Positions 35,560-44,963 are shown, numbered from the stretch's first letter. The stretch is DNA of 64,000 bases from Peptacetobacter hominis (GCF_006861675.1 NZ_SGJB01000006.1:1-64000); one strand, 5' to 3'. Notes: generated from the letters alone by a model not told the origin. Made by a program: numbers and translations.

Positions 35560-36801
35560 CTAGTGAAATAGTTTTTCTGATATCATAATATCGGCTCTTT
35601 TAGATAATCCATCCCATGTTTTATCAGACATATCCACAGATTTCTTTAAATCAGATCCATTTATTTTATCTTTTATAAACATATCTACAGCTTTTGAAAG
35701 ATCTTCTGTGAATTTTTCCGGGCATTCTTCTTTGGGTATACCTACTCCTGCCATTTCAGGAAGAGAAATATAAACTATCTTTCCTGATGAATTTATTTTT
35801 TCTCCAATCCATTCTCTTACACCTGGAATATCTGTTGTAACAACGCTGTTTCCACATGCCATGGCTTCCAGTAAAACTACAGGAAGACCTTCATAAAAAG
35901 AAGGTAATACAAATAAATCAGCTTTATTCATTTTTTCCGCAAGCTCAGGCTGATTTAATTTTCCGGCAAACTCAATATTATATCTGCATTTTTCCCCAAG
36001 ATTTTTTATTTCATTAAATGATTCCTCATCGCTTCCAGTACCAGCCATCGTTACATTCACAAAATCCTCTTTGTAATCTAATCTGCCAAGAGACTTTATA
36101 AAGGGAACAAGTCCTTTTGATTTACATATTTTTCCTGCAAATATAATTTCAAATCTATCTTTCGCGTGTTTATATTTTTTATTGACAAATATATTGTCAT
36201 TATATCCACTTCCAAGAACCTCTACTTTTCTCTCCTCTATACCAAAAGTTTCTATTATATCTTTCTTTTGTTCCTCATGCAGTGCAAAAATCAAATCAAG
36301 CTTTGGTATCTGTTTCTTTATATAGTCCTTTTCAAGTTCTATAGTCTTATACTGTCTTAAACATGTTCCGTGACATACGGCAACGACTTTTTTATCTTTG
36401 ATAATCTCTCTTATATATGAAGTAAGAAGGTACAAATGATGACATATTACAATATCAGGAGAAAATTCTTTAACAGCTTTCTTTATTGTTTTTCCAAAAC
36501 TGTATTTCAGCTTTTCTACCATTTCACTGTTCATATCTCTATATCTTGTACTTTTATAAGGCATTGAGTCACTCATACCAACCACATTGAAATCAAGCTC
36601 TTCGGTATTATAATATACAGGATAAAATTCAGCACACTGAAATCCCTCTTTTTTCATATTTTGTGCATCATCTTCTATATCAATACCGGCTATTACAGCC
36701 TGATTATGCCCTAATTTATCAAATCCTCTTATCATTCCACACATATATATCCCGCTGCCTGTACTATTAGGCTTCTGTGTAGTTATATGCAGTATCTTCA
36801 T
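35560..36801 (-). CDS. GT4-family glycosyltransferase
   Basis: A 413-aa cytoplasmic GT-B enzyme using a nucleotide sugar. The N-terminal acceptor half begins 'MKILHITTQKPNSTGSGIYM', and the C-terminal donor half has 'IIFAGKICKSKGLVPFIKSL' (pieces 'FAGKICKSKGL'). The EX7E motif is 'EGLPVVLLEAMACG', followed by 'VVTTDIPGVREW'. The acceptor cannot be predicted and no polysaccharide cluster surrounds it. Its partner upstream (26 nt) is a PP2C-like phosphatase, an unusual pairing. Confidence 0.87.
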   Translation of the reverse strand: MKILHITTQKPNSTGSGIYMCGMIRGFDKLGHNQAVIAGIDIEDDAQNMKKEGFQCAEFYPVYYNTEELDFNVVGMSDSMPYKSTRYRDMNSEMVEKLKYSFGKTIKKAVKEFSPDIVICHHLYLLTSYIREIIKDKKVVAVCHGTCLRQYKTIELEKDYIKKQIPKLDLIFALHEEQKKDIIETFGIEERKVEVLGSGYNDNIFVNKKYKHAKDRFEIIFAGKICKSKGLVPFIKSLGRLDYKEDFVNVTMAGTGSDEESFNEIKNLGEKCRYNIEFAGKLNQPELAEKMNKADLFVLPSFYEGLPVVLLEAMACGNSVVTTDIPGVREWIGEKINSSGKIVYISLPEMAGVGIPKEECPEKFTEDLSKAVDMFIKDKINGSDLKKSVDMSDKTWDGLSKRADIMISEKLFH

Positions 36802-36827
36802 ATCTATGTTGCTTTTCCTTTCCTGAC

Positions 36828-37694
36828 CTATATTATCCCTTTATTCTGATACAATTCAAAATATATGGCTGAAGAATCATCCATAACCTTAAATCTAGGC
36901 ATTTTATTTGCCTTGTAATCATCTTCTTCAAAATCCCTTATTTTATTGTATATATATTCTATTCCCATCTTTTCGGCTATATATATAAGTTCATTTTCTT
37001 TAAGTATTCCATATCTGTCAGATGCACAGGTAAATCCATCACTTGCAAGCATAACATTCATTTTTTCCCCAACCTGTATATATCCGTGCATAGCGTTTCT
37101 TATAGCTTCTTCACTGAAATCAAGAATCCAATAACCACCTTTTGTATTTTTCTTTAATCTGTTTGAAATTATAGTATTCATTACCCTCGATTTTATTTCA
37201 TCAAATGAAAGTTTTTCCAGATTTGGAATACTCATCATCTCGTCATACACTATATCGTCAAATTTGCAAATACTTCTATCTTTTATAATTTTTCTTTCTC
37301 CGTCATTGTAAAACAGTGAACAATCACCCAAAAGAAAATATTCTATCATATCATCTCTGAATTTTATTATTACTATCGAACTTGATGGAAGATCAATTTT
37401 TTTAGGCTCATCTCCATCTAAAAGAGTCCTATACTCCTCTTTTATCTTTCTTACACCTTCAAGCATAATCTCACTCAAAGAATCAGACCTTGATATGTTT
37501 TCATGAAGAAAAGTATTCCACCATTGTGTATACCATCTGGCATCGCTTTCTTCTGAAACAAGATTTTTATTATTAAGCCCTGTAGCACCATCAAGAACCC
37601 AGGCTCCAAAAGGTGTAATTCCGGCTGCATCTTCATTATATGGAGCAGTTCCTTTGTTGCACAGAAGGCTGTAATCCTTTATATTAAGTTTCAT
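36828..37694 (-). CDS. PP2C-family serine/threonine phosphatase-like protein
   Basis: A 288-aa protein with PP2C metal motifs in order: 'NEDAAG' (near residue 20), 'VLDGATGL' (near 36), 'FLLGDCSLFY' (near 125), 'LASDGF' (near 220) and 'DDSSAIYF' (near 275). Metal Asp residues are present, so it should be active. The surrounding sequence is divergent from PrpC/Stp1 types. Start ATG 37694 has AGGAG nine bases before; a longer frame to 37730 lacks an SD. Encoded with a GT4 glycosyltransferase; no kinase gene lies nearby. Confidence 0.75.
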   Translation of the reverse strand: MKLNIKDYSLLCNKGTAPYNEDAAGITPFGAWVLDGATGLNNKNLVSEESDARWYTQWWNTFLHENISRSDSLSEIMLEGVRKIKEEYRTLLDGDEPKKIDLPSSSIVIIKFRDDMIEYFLLGDCSLFYNDGERKIIKDRSICKFDDIVYDEMMSIPNLEKLSFDEIKSRVMNTIISNRLKKNTKGGYWILDFSEEAIRNAMHGYIQVGEKMNVMLASDGFTCASDRYGILKENELIYIAEKMGIEYIYNKIRDFEEDDYKANKMPRFKVMDDSSAIYFELYQNKGII

Positions 37695-37778
37695 ATTGTA
37701 TTTCTCCTGTACTTCACAAATATACGACAATTCAAATTTGCCGTATTTAAATTATACCATAAATATATAAAACAAAAA

Positions 37779-37801
37779 CAGCATGGCAAAAAACCATGCT
37801 G
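37779..37801 (-). terminator. Terminator of the nitroreductase gene
   Basis: CAGCATGG/CCATGCTG stem with a 7-nt loop, followed on the minus strand by TTTTTGTTTT. Confidence 0.85.
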
Positions 37802-37856
37802 CATTAATATAGATTTTTTCTATTATACTATAAATATCATTAGTTTTTGTATATAG

Positions 37857-38378
37857 TTAGAATTTTTCCATGTGTACTTTAGCCCAATCTATGTCCTTAT
37901 CCGTATATGAATCCTTAACTTCATCAGGATATCCAAGTCCTATTATACACTCTATACTATAATTTTCTGGTATTTCCATTACCTCTTTTATATAAGATTC
38001 TGCAGTTTTTGAATCATCATGCACCCTGTTTCTCACCTGAACCCAGCAAGATCCTATACCTAAACTATGTGCTTCAAGCTGTATATAGGATGCCGCTATA
38101 GAACAGTCTTCTGTCCATACATCTGTTTTTTCTGAATCAGCAGCTATTACTATCGCCGCAGCTGCATCTTTCAGGAAAAATCCTCCGCCCTGTGTTCTGC
38201 AGTTTGAAAGAAGTTCAAGTTTTTTATAATCTTCTGTAACAACAAATTCCCATGGTCTTTTGCTTCTTCCTGAAGGTGCCAGAAGCCCAGCTTTAAGTAT
38301 ACTTTTAAGCTTGTCCTCTGGTATGGCTATATTCCCGAACTTTCTACAGCTTCTTCTACCTTTTATAAAATCTATCAT
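37857..38378 (-). CDS. Nitroreductase-family FMN protein
   Basis: A 173-aa flavoprotein expected to reduce nitro or quinone substrates with NAD(P)H. FMN-site motif 'RRSCRKF' at the N-terminus (residues 8-14), 'LLAPSGRSKRPWEFVV' (residues 32-47), and 'HSLGIGSCWVQVRNR' plus 'IIGLGYPDE' near the end. Single gene with AGGAGG site and its own terminator. The true substrate is not predictable. Confidence 0.9.
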   Translation of the reverse strand: MIDFIKGRRSCRKFGNIAIPEDKLKSILKAGLLAPSGRSKRPWEFVVTEDYKKLELLSNCRTQGGGFFLKDAAAAIVIAADSEKTDVWTEDCSIAASYIQLEAHSLGIGSCWVQVRNRVHDDSKTAESYIKEVMEIPENYSIECIIGLGYPDEVKDSYTDKDIDWAKVHMEKF

Positions 38379-38484
38379 ATCGTTATTACCTCCTTTTTTA
38401 TCGCTTTTATATTATAATACTATACTGTTTTACATAATTCCTTTTATATTATTTATTTTTAATATTTTATATTTATTCAACACA

Positions 38485-38522
38485 AAAAGCTGATACAATT
38501 ATTTTATTGCATCAGCCTTTTT
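38485..38522 (-). terminator. Terminator of the citrate-branch operon
   Basis: AAAAAGCTGAT and ATCAGCCTTTTT arms (with an inner CAATT/ATTG helix), flanked by A- and T-tracts, 24 nt after the icd stop. Confidence 0.88.
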
Positions 38523-38545
38523 GTTATTTTATTAAATTATACATA

Positions 38546-39544
38546 TTAACATTCAATTTTTCTGCAAAGTTCATCAGCAAATTCATCCGTAGATGCACAT
38601 CCGCCAAGATCTTCTGTAAGAATTTTACCTTCACTGAAAATTTCATCAAGTGCTTTTTCTATTTTATTAGCTGCGTCAAATTCTCCTATGTATTTAAGCA
38701 TCATAACAGCAGACTGTATAAGCGCTGTCGGATTTGCCTTATTCATACCTGCAATCTGAGGAGCACTTCCATGAACAGCCTCAAATACTGCACAGTCTTT
38801 TCCTATATTTGCACTTGGAATCATTCCAAGACCACCGACAAGTCCTGCTCCAAGATCTGAAAGTATATCACCATAAAGATTAGGCATTACCATAACATCG
38901 TATTTTTCAGGATTTAATACAAGGTTCATAGCTGCTGCATCCACTATTAAATCATCATAATCAAGACCTGATTCCTCTGCTTTTTTATTGTATATATCAA
39001 GGAAAAGTCCATCTGATATTTTCATTATGTTTGCTTTGTGAACACCAGTAAGTTTTTTTCTGTTGTTTTCTTTTACATAGTTAACCGCAAAATCGACAAT
39101 TCTCTCGCATGCAGGTCTTGTTATTATTTTTATAGTTTCACCTGCATAATCCCCTACTTTATGCTCTATTCCTGAATAGCAACCTTCTGTATTCTCTCTT
39201 ATTATTACAAGATCGACATTATCATATCTGTTTTTAAGCCCCTTGAAATTCTTTATAGGTCTTACATTTGCATAAAGATCAAGTTTCTGTCTAAGACCTA
39301 CATTTACACTTCTGAATCCCTTTCCTACAGGAGTTGTAACAGGTCCCTTTATCGCTATTTTATTTTTCTTTATACTGTCTATTACATAGTCTGGAAGCGG
39401 AGTGTTGTACTCTTCTATAGTTTCCATTCCAGCCTTTACTTCTTCCCAGTTTATATCAACTCCAGAAGCTTTTACAACTTTTTTCATCGCCTTTGTAACT
39501 TCCGGCCCTATTCCATCTCCTGGTATGAGTGTTATTGTATACAT
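38546..39544 (-). CDS. icd: NAD-dependent isocitrate dehydrogenase
   Basis: Oxidises isocitrate to 2-oxoglutarate and CO2. A 332-aa member of the isocitrate/isopropylmalate dehydrogenase family. 'LIPGDGIGPEV' at the N-terminus, substrate motif 'VIIRENTEGCYSGIEH', catalytic 'KANIMKISDGLF', metal Asp motif 'LYGDILSDLGAGLVGG', and 'FEAVHGSAPQIAG' for NAD. An acidic context after HGSAP fits NAD rather than NADP. Third gene of an operon with citrate synthase-like and aconitase genes, which decides against a 3-isopropylmalate dehydrogenase role. Confidence 0.92.
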   Translation of the reverse strand: MYTITLIPGDGIGPEVTKAMKKVVKASGVDINWEEVKAGMETIEEYNTPLPDYVIDSIKKNKIAIKGPVTTPVGKGFRSVNVGLRQKLDLYANVRPIKNFKGLKNRYDNVDLVIIRENTEGCYSGIEHKVGDYAGETIKIITRPACERIVDFAVNYVKENNRKKLTGVHKANIMKISDGLFLDIYNKKAEESGLDYDDLIVDAAAMNLVLNPEKYDVMVMPNLYGDILSDLGAGLVGGLGMIPSANIGKDCAVFEAVHGSAPQIAGMNKANPTALIQSAVMMLKYIGEFDAANKIEKALDEIFSEGKILTEDLGGCASTDEFADELCRKIEC

Positions 39545-39641
39545 CGGTAATCACATCCTAATCATTTATTTTATATAAACTTTTCCACTAATATAAATTC
39601 AATCTGTATTTTTACATGTATAGCATAGTTTTATATATTAT

Positions 39642-41564
39642 CTATGCTTTATGCTTTGTATAATTAAGTTTTCCACCGGCTTTTAATACCTCTACATCTT
39701 TTTCAGATACCTCTACCTTGACATCAAAACTATATCCTTTTGTGACATTTTCAACTGTAAGTATTCCATCTGAAAGTTTATCTTTTATGTTGTCTATCTT
39801 AAGTTCATCCATAAGATCTATTTTGTCGTAGTCTGAAGCATCCACAAATTCCATTGGTATTATACCGCTGTTTATAAGATTGGCCTTGTGTATTCTTGCA
39901 AAACTTTTTACTATTACACCTTTTATTCCAAGATAAAGAGGAGCAAGTGCGGCATGTTCACGGCTTGAGCCCTGTCCATAGTTTTCTCCACCGACTATAA
40001 ATCCCCCACCATTTTCTTTTGCTCTTTCAGGGAAAGTCTCATCTACTGTACTGAAACAGAATCCTGAAAGATACGGTATATTACTTCTATATGGAAGAAG
40101 TTTTGCATTTGAAGGCATTATATGGTCTGTAGTTATATTATCTTCAACTTTTAGAACTGTTTTTCCACCTATATTATCATCAAGTGCTGTATTTACCGGG
40201 AATGGTTTTATATTCGGTCCTCTTTCAACATCTACATTATCTCCACATTCTGCAGGAGTTATTATCATGCTGTCGTCGACAAGGAACTCATCAACAGAAA
40301 GATCTTTAAACTCAACAGGCATTTCTTCAGGGTCTGTAAGATATCCTGTTATCGCACTTACTGCTGCTGTCTCCGGACTTACAAGATATACCTGCGCTGA
40401 AAGTGTTCCACTTCTTCCGTAGAAGTTTCTGTTGAATGTTCTAAGTGATACTGCATCTGTTCCCGGAGACTGTCCCATTCCTATACATGGACCACATGAA
40501 TTTTCAAGTATTCTCGCTCCTGATGCTATTATATCCGCAAGAGCTCCATTTCTTGCTATCATTTCCATAACCTGTCTTGATCCAGGAGCTATTACAAGGC
40601 TGACATCTTTGTGTACTTTTTTACCTTTTAGTATCTGTGCCACCTTCATAAGGTCTTCATAAGAAGAGTTTGTACAGCTTCCTATTGCAACCTGGTTTAT
40701 TTTTATATTTCCTATATTTTTTACTGAATCAACGTTATCTGGACTGTGAGGTTTTGCTGCCATTGCTGAAAGTTCTGAAAGATCTATAGTTATTTCATTG
40801 TCGTATACTGCATCTGCATCGGGCTTAAGTTCCATCCATTCGTCTTCTCTTCCCTGAGCTTTAAAGAACTCAAGTGTTTTCTCATCACTAGGGAATATAG
40901 ATGTAGTCGCTCCAAGCTCTGCTCCCATATTTGTTATAGTTGCTCTCTGTGGTACAGAAAGGTATTTTAATCCTTCTCCACCGTATTCGTATACTTTTCC
41001 TACTCCACCTTTTACAGTTTCTCTTCTAAGAACTTCAAGTATTATATCCTTTGAAGCAACCATGTTTTTAAGTTTTCCTACAAGGTTTACTTTTGTTACC
41101 TTTGGAGCTTTTATACTGTATGCCTGACCTGCCATAGCAAGTGCAACATCAAGTCCTCCTGCACCTATTGCTATCATACCTACTCCACCAGCTGTAGGTG
41201 TGTGGCTATCTGAACCTAAAAGAGTATTTCCAGGTTTTGAAAATCTCTCAAGATATACCTGATGACAGATTCCGTTACCAGGTCTTGAGAAATACACTCC
41301 ATGTTTATCTGCAACTGTCTGTATATATCTGTGGTCATCTGCATTTTCAAATCCCTGCTGAAGCATGTTGTGATCTATGAACGCAACACTTTTTTCAGTT
41401 TTTACTCTGTCTATCCCCATAGCTTCAAGCTGTAGATACGCCATTGTTCCAGTTGAGTCCTGTGTAAGCGTATTGTCTATTTTTATAGATATTGGATTTC
41501 CTGCTTCAAGTGTTCCCTCTACAAGATGTTTCTTTAAAATTTTATATACTAAATTATCTCCCAC
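39642..41564 (-). CDS. acn: Aconitate hydratase
   Basis: Isomerises citrate to isocitrate through a [4Fe-4S] cluster. 640 aa, starting with GTG at 41564 (AGAGGTG eight bases upstream) to give 'MGDNLVYKILKKHLVEG'. Cluster Cys residues are in 'IGSCTNSSYEDL' and 'ENSCGPCIGMG'; swivel-domain motif 'GENYGQGSSREHAALAP' is intact. The compact length resembles the mitochondrial-type aconitases found in Clostridia. Middle gene of the citrate branch operon. Confidence 0.94.
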   Translation of the reverse strand: MGDNLVYKILKKHLVEGTLEAGNPISIKIDNTLTQDSTGTMAYLQLEAMGIDRVKTEKSVAFIDHNMLQQGFENADDHRYIQTVADKHGVYFSRPGNGICHQVYLERFSKPGNTLLGSDSHTPTAGGVGMIAIGAGGLDVALAMAGQAYSIKAPKVTKVNLVGKLKNMVASKDIILEVLRRETVKGGVGKVYEYGGEGLKYLSVPQRATITNMGAELGATTSIFPSDEKTLEFFKAQGREDEWMELKPDADAVYDNEITIDLSELSAMAAKPHSPDNVDSVKNIGNIKINQVAIGSCTNSSYEDLMKVAQILKGKKVHKDVSLVIAPGSRQVMEMIARNGALADIIASGARILENSCGPCIGMGQSPGTDAVSLRTFNRNFYGRSGTLSAQVYLVSPETAAVSAITGYLTDPEEMPVEFKDLSVDEFLVDDSMIITPAECGDNVDVERGPNIKPFPVNTALDDNIGGKTVLKVEDNITTDHIMPSNAKLLPYRSNIPYLSGFCFSTVDETFPERAKENGGGFIVGGENYGQGSSREHAALAPLYLGIKGVIVKSFARIHKANLINSGIIPMEFVDASDYDKIDLMDELKIDNIKDKLSDGILTVENVTKGYSFDVKVEVSEKDVEVLKAGGKLNYTKHKA

Positions 41565-41626
41565 TTTATATTCACCTCTCAAATTATAATGCATTTATTA
41601 ACGTCAATTTCAGTTTTCAGAAGATT

Positions 41627-42775
41627 CTATTCTTCTTCACAAAGATCTTTATATATATTTACTATCTCTTTATCAAATAGAGATCTCTTCATTCTTACTG
41701 ATACAGCTCTTACTTCTTCAAGTACTTTATTTGCCATCTCCGGAGAAAGTTCTATGTCGTATTCATGGAATTTATTTATTATAGCTGCTTTTCCAGAGTG
41801 TTTACCTATAACTATCTGTCTTTCAAGTCCAACTTCTTCAGGCTCGAACGCTTCGTAGTTTTTAGGATCTTTTAATGCTCCATCTGCATGTATTCCTGAT
41901 TCATGTTTGAACATGTTGCTTCCAACTATAGCCTTCCATGCAGGTAACTCTCTTCCTGAAGCATTTGAAACATACTCTGAAAGTTCTCTGAATTTCTTTG
42001 TATCTATATCCATGTCGTATTTGAATACATGTTTAAGCGCCATAAGCACTTCCTCAAGTGCTGCATTTCCTGCTCTTTCTCCAAGTCCGTTTACTGTTAC
42101 ACCTATATGATTTGCTCCACCGATAGCTCCTGCTATTGCATTTGCTGTAGCCATTCCGAAATCATTGTGTGTATGCATCTCTATATCAAACTGAGTTTCT
42201 TTGTGTATTCTTGCTATTTTTTCTCTTATAGTGAATGGATCCATAACTCCTACTGTATCACAGAATCTGAATCTGTCTGCACCTGCCTGTTTACCGGCCT
42301 TTATAAATTCTATAAGGAAATCCTCATCAGCTCTTGATGCATCTTCTCCGTTTATAGATACATACATTCCGTTTTTCTTTGCAAATTCAACAGATTTTAC
42401 CATGCTGTCTATAACCCATTCTCTAGATGTTCTAAGTTTATTCTGGATATGTATGTCTGATACCGAAATAGATATTGCAACAGCATCTACTCCACAATCT
42501 ATTGACTGCTCTATATCAGATATAACAGCTCTGTTCCATGCCATAACACTTGATTTAAGATTTTTTTTACATATTTTCTTTATAGCATCTTTTTCATCTC
42601 CACCCATTGCCGGTATTCCAACTTCAAGCTGATCGATTCCTAAATCACTAAGCATCTGTGCTATTATAACTTTTTCGCTGTTTGCAAAAACAACTCCTGC
42701 AGTCTGTTCTCCATCTCTAAGTGTAGTATCCACTATTTTTATTTCTCTGTTTCTTAATTTATCGATGACACACAT
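41627..42775 (-). CDS. Re-citrate synthase / homocitrate synthase family enzyme
   Basis: A 382-aa DRE-TIM metallolyase: 'IVDTTLRDGEQTAGVVF' (catalytic Arg and metal Asp), 'MHTHNDFGMATANA' (metal His pair), 'VNGLGERAGNAALEE', and the C-terminal 'KHESGIHADG'. Members condense acetyl-CoA with oxaloacetate or 2-oxoglutarate. Because aconitase and NAD-IDH follow in the same operon, the Re-type citrate synthase role known from Clostridium kluyveri is most likely, giving 2-oxoglutarate for glutamate. Homocitrate synthesis remains possible. Start ATG 42775 with GGAGGT seven bases before. Confidence 0.85.
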   Translation of the reverse strand: MCVIDKLRNREIKIVDTTLRDGEQTAGVVFANSEKVIIAQMLSDLGIDQLEVGIPAMGGDEKDAIKKICKKNLKSSVMAWNRAVISDIEQSIDCGVDAVAISISVSDIHIQNKLRTSREWVIDSMVKSVEFAKKNGMYVSINGEDASRADEDFLIEFIKAGKQAGADRFRFCDTVGVMDPFTIREKIARIHKETQFDIEMHTHNDFGMATANAIAGAIGGANHIGVTVNGLGERAGNAALEEVLMALKHVFKYDMDIDTKKFRELSEYVSNASGRELPAWKAIVGSNMFKHESGIHADGALKDPKNYEAFEPEEVGLERQIVIGKHSGKAAIINKFHEYDIELSPEMANKVLEEVRAVSVRMKRSLFDKEIVNIYKDLCEEE

Positions 42776-42847
42776 TCCATTTACCTCCTCAAATAATCTT
42801 CTATATCTTCTCACTTTATTGTTTTAGTTTTTCTTCATTTCTGAATT

Positions 42848-42874
42848 ATGCAAGTTTATTTTTAAATCTTGCAT
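42848..42874. promoter_or_regulatory. Candidate operator of the citrate-branch operon
   Basis: Inverted repeat ATGCAAG-N13-CTTGCAT just downstream of the promoter. A third TGCAAAA box lies about 50 nt upstream. The regulator is unknown. Confidence 0.6.
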
Positions 42875-42889
42875 TTTCTTGTTGTATAT

Positions 42890-42918
42890 ATATTATCTCT
42901 TTATCAAAAATAAATCAA
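42890..42918 (-). promoter_or_regulatory. Promoter of the citrate-branch operon
   Basis: The minus strand reads TTGATT (42913-42918), a 17-nt spacer, then TAATAT (42890-42895). The leader before the start codon is about 105 nt. Confidence 0.62.
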
Positions 42919-42953
42919 TACCTTTTTGCATTTTTTAATTTTTTTCTTTCATT

Positions 42954-42981
42954 TTGCTGTATTTATGAGTACAATTATACT
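42954..42981 (+). promoter_or_regulatory. Promoter of the DEAD-box helicase gene
   Basis: TTGCTG (42954-42959), a 16-nt spacer, then TATACT (42976-42981); about 65 nt of 5' UTR. Divergent from the citrate-branch promoter. Confidence 0.55.
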
Positions 42982-43051
42982 AACAGGGTTAAAACTTTTG
43001 AATCTACATAGAAGATTCTGATATAAATATAACTTTACAAAGGAGGAACGT

Positions 43052-44149
43052 ATGGATTTCTTAGATTTAAACGTAGCCGAAGATATTGTGGAAATACTAA
43101 AAAAAGAAGGTATTAAGAAACCTACAGAAATACAATCTGAATGCATACCTCTTATAAAAAACAGTAATGACATAATAGCTCAATCACAGACAGGTACGGG
43201 TAAAACACTGGCTTTTCTTATACCTGTAATAGAAAAAATAAATCCTGAAAACAAGTTTATATCAACTCTTATTCTTGCACCTACCAGAGAACTTGCAATT
43301 CAGATAACAAATGAAGCCGAGAAGCTTGCTTCATGCAGAGATATAAATATTCTTTCGGCATATGGTGGAAAAGATATAAAAGCTCAGATGAATAAACTCA
43401 AAAAAAATATTCATATTGTAATCGCTACACCGGGTAGACTTCTTGACCATATAGACAGAGAAAGCATTGATTTGAAAAGAGTTGAGACATTTATACTTGA
43501 TGAAGCGGACCAGATGCTTCTTATGGGTTTCAAAAATGAAGTTGAATCTATACTTAAGCATGTAAATAAGAAAAGACAGACTTTATTCTTTTCAGCAACT
43601 ATAGATTCGCAGGTAAAAAAACTTGCATATAGATATACTTCAGATCCTGTGTTTATAGAGATAAAAAATCAGCATGTTACAATGGAGAAAATAAAGCAAA
43701 GTATAGTAATAACCACAGATAGAGAAAAGTTCGACAGTTTATGTAATGTTATAGACAACGACAATCCGTTCATGGCTATAATATTCTGTAGAACAAAAAG
43801 AAGAGCTGATAAACTTGAAGAGGATATGGGACGGAGAGGATATAACTGCGAAAAAATACACAGCGATATATCTCAGGCAAAAAGAGAACGTATAATGAAA
43901 AATTTTAGAAATATGAAAACCCAATATCTAATAGCAACAGATGTTGCATCAAGAGGACTTGATATAACAGGTATTACACATATATACAACTATGATTTTC
44001 CTGAATCTGCGGAAGATTATATACATAGAATCGGTAGAACAGGACGTGCCGGAGAAAACGGGGAAAGTTGTTCTTTTGTAACAGAGAAAAATATGAAGGT
44101 TTTATCTGATGTTGAAGAAAAACTTGGTTTTGAAATAAGCAGAAGATAA
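43052..44149 (+). CDS. DEAD-box RNA helicase (compact)
   Basis: ATP-dependent RNA helicase of 365 aa: just the two RecA-like domains, without a C-terminal RNA-binding tail. Motifs: Q motif 'KPTEIQSECIPL', I 'AQSQTGTGKT', Ia 'PTRELA', II 'DEAD', III 'SAT', V 'ATDVASRGLDI', VI 'HRIGRTGRAG'. Such proteins act in ribosome assembly or mRNA turnover in the cold. Full-length Firmicute homologues are usually 420 aa or more, so this is a minimal form. Start ATG follows AAAGGAGG. Single gene. Confidence 0.93.
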   Translation: MDFLDLNVAEDIVEILKKEGIKKPTEIQSECIPLIKNSNDIIAQSQTGTGKTLAFLIPVIEKINPENKFISTLILAPTRELAIQITNEAEKLASCRDINILSAYGGKDIKAQMNKLKKNIHIVIATPGRLLDHIDRESIDLKRVETFILDEADQMLLMGFKNEVESILKHVNKKRQTLFFSATIDSQVKKLAYRYTSDPVFIEIKNQHVTMEKIKQSIVITTDREKFDSLCNVIDNDNPFMAIIFCRTKRRADKLEEDMGRRGYNCEKIHSDISQAKRERIMKNFRNMKTQYLIATDVASRGLDITGITHIYNYDFPESAEDYIHRIGRTGRAGENGESCSFVTEKNMKVLSDVEEKLGFEISRR

Positions 44150-44202
44150 TAGACTTTATAATTATAAATAAAAATTATCTGTATAATCAAAAAAATATAA
44201 AA

Positions 44203-44224
44203 GCCGCTGATAAACATCAGCGGC
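44203..44224. terminator. Terminator between the helicase and rubrerythrin genes
   Basis: Perfect stem GCCGCTGAT/ATCAGCGGC with a 4-nt loop. The T-tract is good on the minus strand (TTTTATATTTTTTT) and weaker on plus. Confidence 0.88.
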
Positions 44225-44240
44225 ATATTTTATATCAATC

Positions 44241-44780
44241 TTATTTGTAAGATTCATCTTTAACTTTGAAGTAAGCCATTGGATGATTACATACTGGACA
44301 AACTTCTGGTGCTTTCTTTCCAAAATGTATATGTCCACAGTTTGTACAATGCCAAGCTGTAACTTCTGAATCTTTTTCAAATACCTTGTTTTCTTCACAG
44401 TTCTTTAATAGAGTTAAATATCTTTCTTCATGCTCTTTCTCTATTTTTCCAACTTCTTCAAACAGGAATGCTATATGATCAAATCCTTCTTCTTTTGCTT
44501 CTTTAGCAAAAGTAGCGTACATGTCAGTCCACTCATAGTTTTCACCTTCAGCAGCTGCTTTAAGGTTTTCTTCTGTAGTTCCTATTCCCTCAAGAAGCTT
44601 AAACCATATTTTTGCATGCTCTTTTTCATTTCCAGCTGTTTCAGAGAATATTGCAGCTATTCCGTTATATCCTTCTTTTTTAGCTTTTGATGCAAAATAG
44701 TCATATTTGTTTCTAGCCTGAGATTCTCCAGCAAATGCTGACCATAAGTTTTTTTCTGTTTTACTTCCTTTTAATTCCAT
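44241..44780 (-). CDS. rbr: Rubrerythrin
   Basis: Non-heme iron peroxidase that reduces H2O2 in anaerobes. 179 aa. The four-helix ferritin-like domain (residues 1-135) has diiron Glu/His ligands ('[17 protein letters not shown]', '[13 protein letters not shown]', '[13 protein letters not shown]'). The C-terminal rubredoxin domain has '[20 protein letters not shown]'. Start is the second ATG (44780), seven bases after AGGAGG; the first is only one base from the SD. Single gene. Confidence 0.95.
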   Translation of the reverse strand: MELKGSKTEKNLWSAFAGESQARNKYDYFASKAKKEGYNGIAAIFSETAGNEKEHAKIWFKLLEGIGTTEENLKAAAEGENYEWTDMYATFAKEAKEEGFDHIAFLFEEVGKIEKEHEERYLTLLKNCEENKVFEKDSEVTAWHCTNCGHIHFGKKAPEVCPVCNHPMAYFKVKDESYK

Positions 44781-44924
44781 AACCATACCTCCTATTTATT
44801 TCAGCTTTACAAGCTGTATTTGTTTATGATTATTATATACCCCCTAATAGTATAGGTAAACAATTTATTTCAAAATTTTATTTACAGAATTGTAACTTTC
44901 ATTTTTTTATATTAAGTATATAAA

Positions 44925-44950
44925 AAGCTGCACACATATGTATGCAGCTT
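44925..44950 (-). terminator. Terminator of the UspA gene
   Basis: AAGCTGCA/TGCAGCTT stem followed on the minus strand by TTTTTATATAC, 14 nt after the stop. Confidence 0.82.
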
Positions 44951-44963
44951 ATCCATTCTTATT

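Noticed and set aside
44787..44860. CsoR/RcnR-like site TACCCCCTAATAGTATAGGTA upstream of rubrerythrin
   Set aside because: Only the outer TACC/GGTA bases are symmetric; the G-tract is one-sided and no CsoR-type gene is nearby. Too weak to call.
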